This document shows, in pieces, positions 14,216 to 22,292 of a stretch of 24,124 nt of DNA (the first letter of the stretch is position 1; every line of letters starts with the position of its first letter). Made by a program: the position numbers and the translations under genes. A model generated the notes under the pieces. The model worked only from the letters and a program-made list of their open reading frames with translations, was not told where the DNA came from and did no database searches. This DNA comes from LSUCC0057 sp042091915 (GTDB lineage Bacteria; Pseudomonadota; Gammaproteobacteria; Pseudomonadales; Porticoccaceae): contig JBELGO010000018.1 in NCBI GenBank assembly GCA_042091915.1, positions 1 to 24,124 of the forward strand. The letters run 5' to 3'.

Positions 14216-14917
14216 TCAGCTGTCTTCTGGCTCTATATGCAAAGGCCAGTCGCTGAGGTGGATAACATTAATTGTCTGCATATCAATAAAGCGCGCGCAG
14301 CTCCGCTGCATGCTACTGATATGCTGCTGTAACTTCTCTGGGTTACCGACAGCATCGAAAAAAACCTCTAACGAGTTAGCTGCCGCTATGGGAAACTGCT
14401 CCTCTACAATGGCGTCGAGCGTCTCGCCACGGAGGGTTCGGATAACTCGGTGCTGGCGGTAGTGGGTGGTTGCTTGTGTCTCTATCGCAATAGCGGTGTG
14501 CTCTTGCAGCCAGCGCCGTTCAAACTCCAGCTCAGAGAGCTCCTGTTTAGCGTTAAAGCTGCACAACTGCAGGGTGCCTGCAATACGCTCGGTAGACTCT
14601 AAGGGCGTTTGCAGTGGCGCAGAAAAGCGGCACAAGTAAAGTGCGCCACCTGCTGGTAACAGAGCCTCTAGCGGGTTTAAAAACCGAGTTAACTTGCCTA
14701 AATCACTATCGATAAGAGCGAGCCGAGCAGTTTCTATTGTGCCGCGATGAGCCCGCTGCCATCGGGCAGCAACTTGGCTGGCGACATCTAACTCTGCCCA
14801 GTAACACTGCTCTGGGAGTGCTTGCTTTTGGTTTGCTAGCCACTGCTGCCAGTAGCTCTGCCAGTCTTTTTGACTGTTTTGTGCGCGTTGATCGAGCAGC
14901 GCAACCAGTGAGAACAC
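14216..14917 (-). CDS. EthD-like / dimeric alpha-beta barrel protein
   Basis: A 233-aa protein. The C-terminal half looks like an EthD-type ferredoxin-fold domain: ELEFERRWLQEHTAIAIE with a His near 141, YRQHRVIRTL, DAIVEEQFP, and FIDMQTINVIHLSDW near the end. The N-terminal half is less clear and may be a second, diverged copy, as in tandem dimeric alpha-beta barrels. The start is GTG at 14917, only three bases after the TAA of the upstream acyl-CoA dehydrogenase gene and in the same frame (TAA-CGC-GTG). No good ribosome site of its own is visible, so translation is probably coupled by termination and re-initiation. EthD-domain proteins often accompany steroid and ether degradation genes with unknown role. 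No internal Met start occurs before the C-terminal part. Confidence 0.6.
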   Translation of the reverse strand: MFSLVALLDQRAQNSQKDWQSYWQQWLANQKQALPEQCYWAELDVASQVAARWQRAHRGTIETARLALIDSDLGKLTRFLNPLEALLPAGGALYLCRFSAPLQTPLESTERIAGTLQLCSFNAKQELSELEFERRWLQEHTAIAIETQATTHYRQHRVIRTLRGETLDAIVEEQFPIAAANSLEVFFDAVGNPEKLQQHISSMQRSCARFIDMQTINVIHLSDWPLHIEPEDS

Positions 14918-14920
14918 GCG

Positions 14921-16012
14921 TTAAAAACCACTTAGCGAGGCAAAACGATCGCAATGGTAGCGGCTATCGCCAAACAGTTGGTTGCAAACTCGTGAGCGTT
15001 TTAAATAGAGGCCGATATCCATCTCATCCGTTACACCCATGCCGCCGTGTAATTGGGTCGCTTCATTGCTGGTTTTTAGATAGATATCGTTGGCCAATGC
15101 TTTAGCTTGGCTAGCCATCTTGGCTAATTCCACGCGTCCGTTGTCGAGCTGGTAGAGTGCGCCTGCGAGCGCACTTTTAGCCAATTCCAGGTCGCAAAAA
15201 AGCTGTGCGCAGCGGTGCTGGAGTGCTTGGAAGCTGCCAATTTTTACCCCAAACTGCTCGCGCTCATTCATAAATGTAACGGTCTGTTCGAGCAGCGCTT
15301 CGGCTCCGCCAAGCTGTTCTGCGGCGGTTGCTAAAGCTGCGATATCCAGTGCCTCGCCAATCGCTTGCGCGCACTCACCCGAGCCTAAAAGCGCTTGTGG
15401 CTGGACATTCTTAAAGATCAGAGTAGAGACACAACTGCCGTCCATGAGCTGTTCTGTGGTGCACTCTAGCTCAACGCTATTGGCGGCGACCACGGCTACG
15501 ACACGCCCTTGGTCACTGTTGGCCACGACTAGGTATTGCTCAGCGCAGTCTGCATTGAGCACCATAGTTTTGCGGCCGTTGAGCTTGCCATCTTTTAAGG
15601 CAGTATGAAGTTGTTTGGGATTGTGGTGGCTGGCCTCATCGATGGCAACGGCAAAAACAGTGCCGGTAGCGATCGCCGGAAGCCACTCGTTGCACTGTTG
15701 TTCACTGCCGGCGCGGGCAATAAGTTCACCTGCCAAAACACTTGAGCCCACCAACGGAGTTAAACTTAAGTTGCGACCCAGTGCCTCCATGGCAGCGCCT
15801 AAACCCAGGTACCCAAAGCCTAAACCGCCGTGCTGTTCCGGCAACACCAATGCACCTAAGCCGAGCTCGGCGAGTTGCTGCCAGAGCTCTGGGTTAAAGC
15901 TGGCAATGCCATCGCGGTCGCGCCAATCGCGCAGTGCAGCAGGGGGGGATTGCTCGGCAAGCAAGTCGAGCAGTGTATCGCGAAGCATGCTCTGTTCTTC
16001 GTTTAAAATCAT
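14921..16012 (-). CDS. Acyl-CoA dehydrogenase, probable non-catalytic subunit
   Basis: A 363-aa acyl-CoA dehydrogenase family member. Family features: LAELGLGALVLPEQHGGLGFG near 46-66, MNEREQFGVKIGSFQALQHR in the C-terminal helix bundle, QLHGGMGVTDEMDIGLYLKR, and an end in LFGDSRYHCDRFASLSGF. The region that would carry an IVD/LCAD-type catalytic Glu reads ALDIAALATAAEQ, with no Glu-Arg, and the C-terminal IYEGT-type segment is absent. This fits the smaller subunit of alpha2beta2 acyl-CoA dehydrogenases known from cholesterol degradation (ChsE1-ChsE2 type), where one chain holds the base and the other completes the FAD site. AAGGA at 16021-16025 precedes the start by 8 nt, and only 20 nt separate it from the partner gene. 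Substrate, side chain or ring-derived acyl-CoA, is open. Confidence 0.85.
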   Translation of the reverse strand: MILNEEQSMLRDTLLDLLAEQSPPAALRDWRDRDGIASFNPELWQQLAELGLGALVLPEQHGGLGFGYLGLGAAMEALGRNLSLTPLVGSSVLAGELIARAGSEQQCNEWLPAIATGTVFAVAIDEASHHNPKQLHTALKDGKLNGRKTMVLNADCAEQYLVVANSDQGRVVAVVAANSVELECTTEQLMDGSCVSTLIFKNVQPQALLGSGECAQAIGEALDIAALATAAEQLGGAEALLEQTVTFMNEREQFGVKIGSFQALQHRCAQLFCDLELAKSALAGALYQLDNGRVELAKMASQAKALANDIYLKTSNEATQLHGGMGVTDEMDIGLYLKRSRVCNQLFGDSRYHCDRFASLSGF

Positions 16013-16032
16013 TGGTCAATTCCTTGTCTTGC

Positions 16033-17223
16033 TCAGCCAGGTAAGCCTAGCGCGCGCTTAGCAATAATATTGAGTTGGATTTCAGAGGTACCACCGGCAA
16101 TGGTATGGGCCTTGTCATAGGCCCAATTTTTTACGATAGCGTGCTCGTTTTCGGTAGTGGATGAGTTTTCCCAGCTGAGCCCGCGGTTGCCGAGTATCTC
16201 CAGTAGTAGCTCATCTTTGCGCTGCAGTTCAGCCGTGCCGATATGTTTAATGGTCATACCCAAGCGCGGATCTATCGCCTTAGCTTTGGCTTGATGGTAA
16301 AGCCGTTCATTGAGGAGCTCTTGTGCGCCTTGGTTCATAAGATGGCGAGCTATGTCGCGGCGTATGGCACCGTCGCTGAGCTTGCCGTCAGCCTCTACAG
16401 GGAGATGTTTTTTAGCCAGCTCAGCGATGCTCTCTTGCTCGTTCTCGACCATAGCGCTCATGCTCGACATCAACTTGCGCTCATGTTTGAGGAGCTCTTT
16501 AGCCACTGCCCAGCCTTGGTTTAGCTCTCCCACCAGCTGGTCTTTTGGAACTTTGACATTGTCAAAAAAAGTTTGGCAGAAAGAGGATGCTCCGCTGATT
16601 AACTTAATCGGTGCAGTGGAGACGCCCTCGCTGTGCATATCGATCAGCAAAAAACTGATCCCCGCTTGCTTTGCGGCATCGGGATCGGTGCGAACCAAGC
16701 AGAAAATCCAGTCGGCGCAATCCGCCTTAGTAGTCCAAATTTTTGTACCATTGACTAAGAAATGATCACCGCAATCTTCCGCTTTAGTTTTTAGGCTGGC
16801 TAAGTCTGAGCCTGCCGCTGGCTCTGAGTAACCCTGAGCCCAGCGCACTTCACCGCGGACAATACGCGGTATATGCTCTAATTTTTGCTGTTCACTGCCG
16901 TAAGCGAGCAGGGCAGGGCCGAGCATCCATATTCCCATATCGTAGAGAGGAGGGCGGCAGTTTAAGCGCGCCATCTCTTGGCTGAGAATCTTTGCCTCTT
17001 GATTGTCTAAGCCGCCACCACCGTATTCAGCGGGCCAATCGGGTGCAGTCCAGCCGCGGTCGCGCATAGCCTCAAAATATTGGCGCGCTTCTTCATTGTG
17101 GAATTTTTGATCGCGGCCAGCCCAAATCTGTTCCGACTCTATGACGGGTTGGCGTTGCGAAGCAGGGCAGTTGGCCTCAAGCCAGCTGCGTGTCTCTTCG
17201 CGAAATTTTTCGTAATCTTTCAT
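16033..17223 (-). CDS. Acyl-CoA dehydrogenase, probable catalytic subunit
   Basis: A 396-aa acyl-CoA dehydrogenase. Visible: GYSEPAAGSDLASLKT at 131-146 (FAD/substrate loop), KIWTTKADCADWIF, and KAHTIAGGTSEIQLNIIAKRALGLP at the C-terminus. The Glu of the common IYEGT motif is Gly here (AGGTSEIQ). Glu248 in AKELLKHERK aligns with the base of isovaleryl- and long-chain-type enzymes (x-Glu-Arg), as in heteromeric steroid acyl-CoA dehydrogenases. It should introduce an alpha,beta double bond into a CoA thioester, passing electrons to ETF. The ATG at 17223 (GGGA at 17230-17233) is preferred over an in-frame TTG at 17235. Directly upstream of its smaller partner and 61 nt behind the acyl-CoA synthetase gene. 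Confidence 0.88.
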   Translation of the reverse strand: MKDYEKFREETRSWLEANCPASQRQPVIESEQIWAGRDQKFHNEEARQYFEAMRDRGWTAPDWPAEYGGGGLDNQEAKILSQEMARLNCRPPLYDMGIWMLGPALLAYGSEQQKLEHIPRIVRGEVRWAQGYSEPAAGSDLASLKTKAEDCGDHFLVNGTKIWTTKADCADWIFCLVRTDPDAAKQAGISFLLIDMHSEGVSTAPIKLISGASSFCQTFFDNVKVPKDQLVGELNQGWAVAKELLKHERKLMSSMSAMVENEQESIAELAKKHLPVEADGKLSDGAIRRDIARHLMNQGAQELLNERLYHQAKAKAIDPRLGMTIKHIGTAELQRKDELLLEILGNRGLSWENSSTTENEHAIVKNWAYDKAHTIAGGTSEIQLNIIAKRALGLPG

Positions 17224-17284
17224 AGTCAATCCCAAAACGGTTAACCCGAGCCAAACTGACTCTGGCGTTGTTTAAATAAGGTGT

Positions 17285-18961
17285 CTAACCGCCAAAGTAG
17301 GCGTCAATAATGGCGGCTTTGAGTAATTTCTTGGTGGCATTGCGCGGTAGCTCTGTGCGCGTGAAGACTACCTCTGCAGGCACCTTAAAGCCGGCTAGAT
17401 GCTGCTGGCAGTAGGCCATAACAGCCTCTTGGCTTAGCCCGTTGTCACTTTTGCGCACAACGGCAGCCACCTTTTCGCCGTAGTGTTCACAGGGGATACC
17501 CACTACGGCCGCTTCAGCTACGCCATTAAGTGAGAGAAGGCAGTTTTCTATTTCCGCGGGGTAAATGTTCTCGCCGCCGCGAATAATCATGTCTTTGCTG
17601 CGGTCGCAGAGATAAAGCAGCCCCTCTTCACTGATATAGCCGATATCACCGCTGTTAAACCAGCCATCTTCAAAGTCGCTACCATCATTGGCGCCACTGA
17701 TATAGCGATCAACAGTGCTTGAAGAGCGAATCCAGATCTCTCCAGGTTCACCGTCTGGAAGGTTATTGCCTTGCGCATCAAGAAATTTAAACTCCACTAT
17801 TGGGCTGATAAAACCCGATGCACCACGACGTTGGCGCACCACAGGCCCGGTAAAAGCAGCTCCCGTACCACCACTTTCGGTTAGCCCCCAGCCGGCACCC
17901 GCCATGCTCTCAGGGAGGTACTGGTCGTAGAGATCATAAAGTTTGCCGGGTGTCGCTGACCCACCGGCACTCATATTGCTTATCCGCGAGGCCTCTTCCT
18001 GACTGATATTGCCGCGCTCAAGGATATCGATCAGCATAGTCGGTGCGCCCATCAATACGGTGATGCCGGCCTCTTTAACTAAGCGCTCGGCTTCTGCGGC
18101 ATCCCATTTGTACATCAGGTAGATGGCACGCCCATACTTTAAGTTGACAATAAATTGTGAGAACAAGCCGCTAATATGGAAAAGGGGTACTGCAAGAAGA
18201 GTTTTTGCAGGAATCTGCTTAGCCATATAGGCATTTTGCAGATCGGTGTTAGTCATATAGGTGGCTGCGCCGATGAGCTCAATATTAAAAAGTGCTTGAG
18301 CACAGTTGAAGTGATTAAAAAGAGCGCCTTTGGGCCGCCCCGAGGTGCCTGAGGTGAACAGTAAAATGGCCTCGTCTGTGCCTGCGATTTGGACTGACAC
18401 AGCGGGTAATTGCGCACCTTCTAACAGGGCATGTTGCCAGCTGCGCGCTCCGCTTTGTTCAGAATCATTGAGAATATAATCAATACCAAACTCTTCGGGG
18501 GCAATAAACTCTTGGCGGGTTTTGTCGCAGATAACTAGTTTAGCGCCGCTATCTTGCAGCCCTTGATGGAGCTCTTCGGCGCGGCCCCAGCTATTGAGTG
18601 GCACCACAACCGCACCGCAACTAATGATGGCATTAAAGCTGATCAGCCACTCAGCGCTGTTGCGCATGGCAATAGCGACGCGGTCACCCTGCTTAACCCC
18701 AGCACTGTGCACTAAGTAACTGCTCAGATGGTCGCTGGCGGTGAAAAATTGTTCAAAAGTAAATTGTTGCTGCGCAGTGTCTATGAACAGCTGTCCACCA
18801 AATTCGCGGCCTTGATTGAGGATATCAAGGAGAGTCGCAGGTGCATTCTTATAAGCTTTTACAGTGTGACTGCCGCGCGGGATCTCAACCACTTCGAACG
18901 GCGCGCCAGGCCCAGTAAGCTGTGTAACTACCGCGTGATGTGAGGCAATAATGTCACTCAT
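17285..18961 (-). CDS. AMP-dependent acyl-CoA synthetase (FadD-like)
   Basis: A 558-aa ANL-superfamily ligase. The phosphate-binding loop FTSGTSGRPKGA is at 202-213, the A5 motif GWGLTESGG at 357-365, the Asp in NSGD at 439, the hinge LCDRSKDMIIRGGENIYP at 451-468, and the C-terminal catalytic lysine in PRNATKKLLK at about 545; there the usual NATGK Gly is Lys. It would adenylate a carboxylic acid and join it to CoA in the cytoplasm, opening the beta-oxidation run by the downstream acyl-CoA dehydrogenases. The length suits steroid side-chain ligases (FadD19 type) as well as ring-acid ligases (FadD3 type), and sequence alone does not decide. GAGGAG at 18967-18972 gives the start. First gene of the minus-strand operon, divergent from the NMO gene. 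Confidence 0.9.
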   Translation of the reverse strand: MSDIIASHHAVVTQLTGPGAPFEVVEIPRGSHTVKAYKNAPATLLDILNQGREFGGQLFIDTAQQQFTFEQFFTASDHLSSYLVHSAGVKQGDRVAIAMRNSAEWLISFNAIISCGAVVVPLNSWGRAEELHQGLQDSGAKLVICDKTRQEFIAPEEFGIDYILNDSEQSGARSWQHALLEGAQLPAVSVQIAGTDEAILLFTSGTSGRPKGALFNHFNCAQALFNIELIGAATYMTNTDLQNAYMAKQIPAKTLLAVPLFHISGLFSQFIVNLKYGRAIYLMYKWDAAEAERLVKEAGITVLMGAPTMLIDILERGNISQEEASRISNMSAGGSATPGKLYDLYDQYLPESMAGAGWGLTESGGTGAAFTGPVVRQRRGASGFISPIVEFKFLDAQGNNLPDGEPGEIWIRSSSTVDRYISGANDGSDFEDGWFNSGDIGYISEEGLLYLCDRSKDMIIRGGENIYPAEIENCLLSLNGVAEAAVVGIPCEHYGEKVAAVVRKSDNGLSQEAVMAYCQQHLAGFKVPAEVVFTRTELPRNATKKLLKAAIIDAYFGG

Positions 18962-19063
18962 AAAAACTCCTCTCTCTATTTAAACGCCGCTGGCTGGTTA
19001 TTATTTTAGGCGGTGCTACTTTATAGTTAGTCTGCCGTGAGACGGGCAACCGAGCTCTATAGT

Positions 19064-19080
19064 CGCTATGGCCTATAGCG
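19064..19080. promoter_or_regulatory. Palindrome in the synthetase/NMO divergent gap
   Basis: CGCTAT and ATAGCG, 5 bp apart, form a dyad in the 290-bp gap between divergent genes, 16 bp before a candidate -35 box. Short, so it may be chance. Confidence 0.25.
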
Positions 19081-19095
19081 CAAGCGCGGGATAAC

Positions 19096-19125
19096 TTGAC
19101 CCATTTCAATGAAAAAAAGTATCGT
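19096..19125 (+). promoter_or_regulatory. Candidate sigma-70 promoter of the NMO-crotonase-Rieske-KSI unit
   Basis: TTGACC (19096-19101) and TATCGT (19120-19125) are 18 bp apart, about 125 bp before the ATG at 19252. By eye they match 5/6 and 4/6 consensus bases. Nothing else clear was seen in 18962-19251 apart from the 19064 dyad. Confidence 0.4.
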
Positions 19126-19251
19126 TTATTCAACTACTGCCGGCAATGCTTTTGCGCCTGCGCCTATCGTCCAACTGCATTACGAAAAGCGCTTTAAATA
19201 GCGTTAAGCGTTTGCAGAGGCGTCCAAAAGATAGAGACTGGAATACTCAAT

Positions 19252-20310
19252 ATGAAAACAGCGCTAACGGAACTTCTCGGCTGCCGATACCCGGTAGTAC
19301 AGACGGCAATGGGTTGGGTGGCCGATGCCAATTTGGTGATTGCCACTGGGCGCGCTGGGGGTTTTGGTTTTATTGCTGGCGCGGTGATGACGCCACGCGA
19401 GATTGAAGATCAAATTAAAGCAGTCAAAGCTGCTACCGATGCGCCGTTCGGGGTGAACTTTCACATGTTTGTGCCCGATGCTGCAGAGATTGTCGCGCTG
19501 TGTATTAAGTACCAGGTCGCGGCGGTGAGTTACTCGCGCTCGCCGGTGCCGGCACTGGTCGCCCAATTAAAAGCGGCAGGTATAGTTTGCATGCCCACCA
19601 TCGGTGCCGCTAAGCACGCCGCTAAGGCTGTGGCTATGGGTGCCGATGCTCTCGTCGTACAAGGTGGTGAGGGTGGGGGGCATACCGGTGGTGTCGCCAG
19701 TACAGTCCTGCTGCCCGAAGTGGTAAAAAGCGTTGATATTCCTGTGGTTGCTGCGGGTGGTTTCAAAGATGGTGATGGTTTAGTGGCAGCCTTGGCATTT
19801 GGCGCCAGCGGTATAGCCATGGGGACACGTTTTTTGCTGACTCAGGAATCCCCGGTGCCGATGGCGACTAAACAGTGCTACATTTCTGCTACTCCAGACC
19901 AAATGGTCGTGCGTACGGTGCTCGATGGCATACCGCAGCGAATGCTCTACAACCGCTATTTGCGCTCCTTAGAAAGCAGCTCGTCACTGGGGATGTTGTT
20001 GCGCGCGATAAAAAATGGCCTCGCGTTCAGCCGCATGACCCAAAGCTCACTGCTGGGCATGATGAAGTCAGCTTGGCAGATGTCCCGCAGCGGTGATGTG
20101 ACGTTTGCCCAGACGATGATGGCCGCTAATGCGCCGATGATGATTCAACAAGCCATCGTCAGTGGCAGGCCGGATAAGGGAGTTTTGCCCGGTGGCCAAA
20201 TTGCCGGGACTATCGATAATATCCCACCGGTTGAGAGTTTGATTGAAGAGATTATGGCTACTGCTACGGATCGCTTAGCCCAGTTAGAGACACTCAAAAA
20301 AGCGCCCTAG
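19252..20310 (+). CDS. Nitronate monooxygenase-family flavoprotein, IpdC/ScdK-like
   Basis: A 352-aa FMN TIM-barrel protein of the NMO/2-nitropropane dioxygenase family. PVVQTAMGWVA at 14-24 is the first strand, AGGFGFIAG follows, then QGGEGGGHTG at 137-146 with His144 in the active-site position, and the FMN-phosphate segments AAGGF (167-171) and AMGTRF (189-194). True nitronate detoxifiers share these, but here the gene is followed by an EchA20-like crotonase. In known steroid clusters that pairing holds the flavoprotein IpdC (ScdK in Comamonas), which acts on a late ring C/D CoA intermediate. That role is inferred from neighbours. Start ATG at 19252 has only a weak GGAA 8 nt upstream. First gene of the plus-strand unit, 44 nt before the crotonase. 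Confidence 0.82.
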   Translation: MKTALTELLGCRYPVVQTAMGWVADANLVIATGRAGGFGFIAGAVMTPREIEDQIKAVKAATDAPFGVNFHMFVPDAAEIVALCIKYQVAAVSYSRSPVPALVAQLKAAGIVCMPTIGAAKHAAKAVAMGADALVVQGGEGGGHTGGVASTVLLPEVVKSVDIPVVAAGGFKDGDGLVAALAFGASGIAMGTRFLLTQESPVPMATKQCYISATPDQMVVRTVLDGIPQRMLYNRYLRSLESSSSLGMLLRAIKNGLAFSRMTQSSLLGMMKSAWQMSRSGDVTFAQTMMAANAPMMIQQAIVSGRPDKGVLPGGQIAGTIDNIPPVESLIEEIMATATDRLAQLETLKKAP

Positions 20311-20354
20311 ATGGCAAACTCGATTACCAAAAATGAAAATGAAGAGAGAAAAAT

Positions 20355-21101
20355 ATGCCGTTTAAAACCGAGATAGTCGATTACATCGCTGAACTTATTT
20401 TTAATAAGCCTCCGGTCAACGCTTTTGATAGCAGTGAGTGGGCGGCTATTGCCGCAGAGTTGCATCGCCTAGGTGGGTTGGATGAGGTCAGAGTTATTAT
20501 CGTTAGGGCTGAGGGCAAAGGGTTCTGTGCCGGTGTCGACATAAAAGAGCTGGCGGCGGATAGCAGTAAGATTATTGCGGTGAATAAAGGTAACTACGAC
20601 ACGTTTGAAGCAATACATCGCAACCGAGTCCCGGTGATTGTTGCACTGCACGGTTTTGTTCTGGGGGGGGGCATTGGTATAGCCGGCGCCGCAGATATTG
20701 TGGTTGCTTCCGAGTGTGCCCGTTTTGGTGTGCCCGAAGTGGATCGCGGCGCGATGGGCGGTGGTGCTCATCTACAACGACTCTTCCCCGTGCAAAAAGT
20801 CCGTCATATGTACTTTACTGGGGAGTTTATTGATGCCGCAGAAGGCTACCGTTTAGGAGCTATTGAGCGGGTAGTACCGTTAGAGCAGTTGCGCGATTGC
20901 GCGCGCGGTATTGCCGCCACAATTGCCGAGAAGAGCCCGGCGATGATCGCACTGGCCAAAGAGGCATTGACCGGTATCGAAGATGGCAATCTCGAGGACA
21001 AGTACCGCTGGGAGCAGGGCTTTACCCTGCAGGCTTATACCGAAGGTGACTCGCAAGAGGCGCGCGATGCCTTTGTTGAAAAGCGCGACGCCAATTTTTA
21101 A
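20355..21101 (+). CDS. Enoyl-CoA hydratase/isomerase family protein, EchA20-like
   Basis: A 248-aa crotonase-fold enzyme. Both oxyanion-hole segments are present: GFCAGVDIKEL at 56-66 and GFVLGGGIGIAG at 100-111. Acidic residues Glu120 and Glu128 occupy the two crotonase catalytic positions. The segment FGVPEVDRGAMGGGAHLQRL and the C-terminal YRWEQGFTLQ, as I remember them, are closer to EchA20 of mycobacterial cholesterol catabolism (ScdY in Comamonas) than to fatty-acid hydratases. EchA20 hydrolytically opens a ring of a bicyclic CoA ester. The oxyanion glycines are encoded by a run of nine G (20663-20671). Start ATG at 20355 has a weak GAGAG. It lies between the NMO gene and the Rieske gene, with an 81-bp gap to the latter holding a GCCAGCT/AGCTGGC dyad (21109-21146). 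Confidence 0.85.
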   Translation: MPFKTEIVDYIAELIFNKPPVNAFDSSEWAAIAAELHRLGGLDEVRVIIVRAEGKGFCAGVDIKELAADSSKIIAVNKGNYDTFEAIHRNRVPVIVALHGFVLGGGIGIAGAADIVVASECARFGVPEVDRGAMGGGAHLQRLFPVQKVRHMYFTGEFIDAAEGYRLGAIERVVPLEQLRDCARGIAATIAEKSPAMIALAKEALTGIEDGNLEDKYRWEQGFTLQAYTEGDSQEARDAFVEKRDANF

Positions 21102-21182
21102 ACGCACCGCCAGCTCCTCCAAACGGACGATTACGCGGTAGCTGGCAGCGCTATACTCAAAAAAACAATTTAGGGGAACAGC

Positions 21183-22274
21183 ATGGCAAAAGCAGCTGAT
21201 TATGATCTGGGACCACACACTTTTCCGCGTGGCTGGTTTGTCATTGCCGAGAAAAGTGAACTCGACAAGGGACCGATGGCGGTGCGCTTTTTTGGTCGAG
21301 ATTTAGCGCTTTATCGCGGTGAGAGCGGCAAGCCGATACTTTTGGACGCTTACTGCAAACATATGGGCACCCATTTAACCGCCAGTGATTCGGCAATGAT
21401 TGTGCGCAACGGCCACCAGATAGAAGGTGACTCTATCCGTTGTCCTTACCACGGTTGGCGCTACAACGCAGCCGGCGATGTCGATGACATTCCCTATCAC
21501 GATGGCCCCTGCCCGAAATCGGCTTCTATCCAGTCCTACCCGGTGGTCGACACTATGGGCTGTATAATGGCGTGGTTTGATGAAGAGGGTGGTGAGCCCG
21601 ACTACGCGGCACCTGCCTTGCCCGAGTGGGATGACCCACAGTGGGTTCAGTGGACGCTAGATCATCTGGGCGAGCTGGATATCCATCCGCAAGAGGTGCT
21701 CGACAATATGTCTGATATTCGCCACCTCGGCCCCACCCACGGTGCACCTGCTGAGTATTTTGAAAACGAGGCGCGCAAGCATATCTATATTCAACGTCAA
21801 GGCGGGCCGATGCAGCTGTATGGCGGCGTTATGCTCTACACCACCACATGGTATACCGGGCCCGGAATTTTGCTCTCAAAGCAGGTCTGGGGCGATTCTG
21901 TGCAGTATGAACTAATTGCTAATACGCCCGTGGATGACGGCAAAATAAAAGCCTGGCACGGTTGTTTAGTCAAAGCCCCGCAGTTGCCAGTGAGTGATGA
22001 GGATCGCAGCAATGCAGCGCTTCAGCAGGCGGGCGCACTGGAGGCTTTTGCGACCGATTTTCAAATTTGGCGACATAAAAAACCCGCTTTGAAGATCATG
22101 CAACTGAAAACAGATGGCCCGTTTCGCACCGGCCGCAAGTGGTATTCGCAGTTCTACCAATCGCGTACAGGCGCTGCGGCGGTGCACGGTGAGGTGAACG
22201 GAATTTACCATGTGCAGGGCATGGCAACACCGGCCGACAAGCAACACAACATAGATGATGGTCTGCCAATTTAA
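21183..22274 (+). CDS. Rieske non-heme iron oxygenase, KshA-like
   Basis: A 363-aa terminal oxygenase. The Rieske [2Fe-2S] site is Cys58-x-His60 with Cys87-x2-His90 (AYCKHMGTHL and RCPYHGWRY). The mononuclear iron site is in EVLDNMSDIRHLGPTH, with Asn175, Asp178, His181 and His186. The opening FPRGWFVIAE and LDAYCKHMG are the style of 3-ketosteroid 9alpha-hydroxylase oxygenase KshA, and the length is close to KshA (about 380 aa). KshA hydroxylates C9 and, with KstD activity, triggers opening of ring B. The ferredoxin reductase partner KshB is not in the window. AGGGGA at 21172-21177 gives a strong start. Ketosteroid isomerase follows 18 nt later, supporting a steroid substrate. Hydroxylation at another carbon remains possible because this Rieske group also includes other steroid oxygenases. 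Confidence 0.85.
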   Translation: MAKAADYDLGPHTFPRGWFVIAEKSELDKGPMAVRFFGRDLALYRGESGKPILLDAYCKHMGTHLTASDSAMIVRNGHQIEGDSIRCPYHGWRYNAAGDVDDIPYHDGPCPKSASIQSYPVVDTMGCIMAWFDEEGGEPDYAAPALPEWDDPQWVQWTLDHLGELDIHPQEVLDNMSDIRHLGPTHGAPAEYFENEARKHIYIQRQGGPMQLYGGVMLYTTTWYTGPGILLSKQVWGDSVQYELIANTPVDDGKIKAWHGCLVKAPQLPVSDEDRSNAALQQAGALEAFATDFQIWRHKKPALKIMQLKTDGPFRTGRKWYSQFYQSRTGAAAVHGEVNGIYHVQGMATPADKQHNIDDGLPI

Positions 22275-22292
22275 CTGCTCTGAGGAGTCACA

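Noticed and set aside
17235..17242. GGTTAACC-like sequence before the catalytic acyl-CoA dehydrogenase as another operator
   Set aside because: Only an 8-bp palindrome without the spaced arms of the 8674 site, and CGGTTAA also occurs inside coding sequence.
20663..20671. Run of nine G as a possible phase-variation tract
   Set aside because: It encodes the conserved Gly-Gly-Gly of the crotonase oxyanion hole in the right frame; slippage would only destroy the enzyme, and no alternative product is evident.
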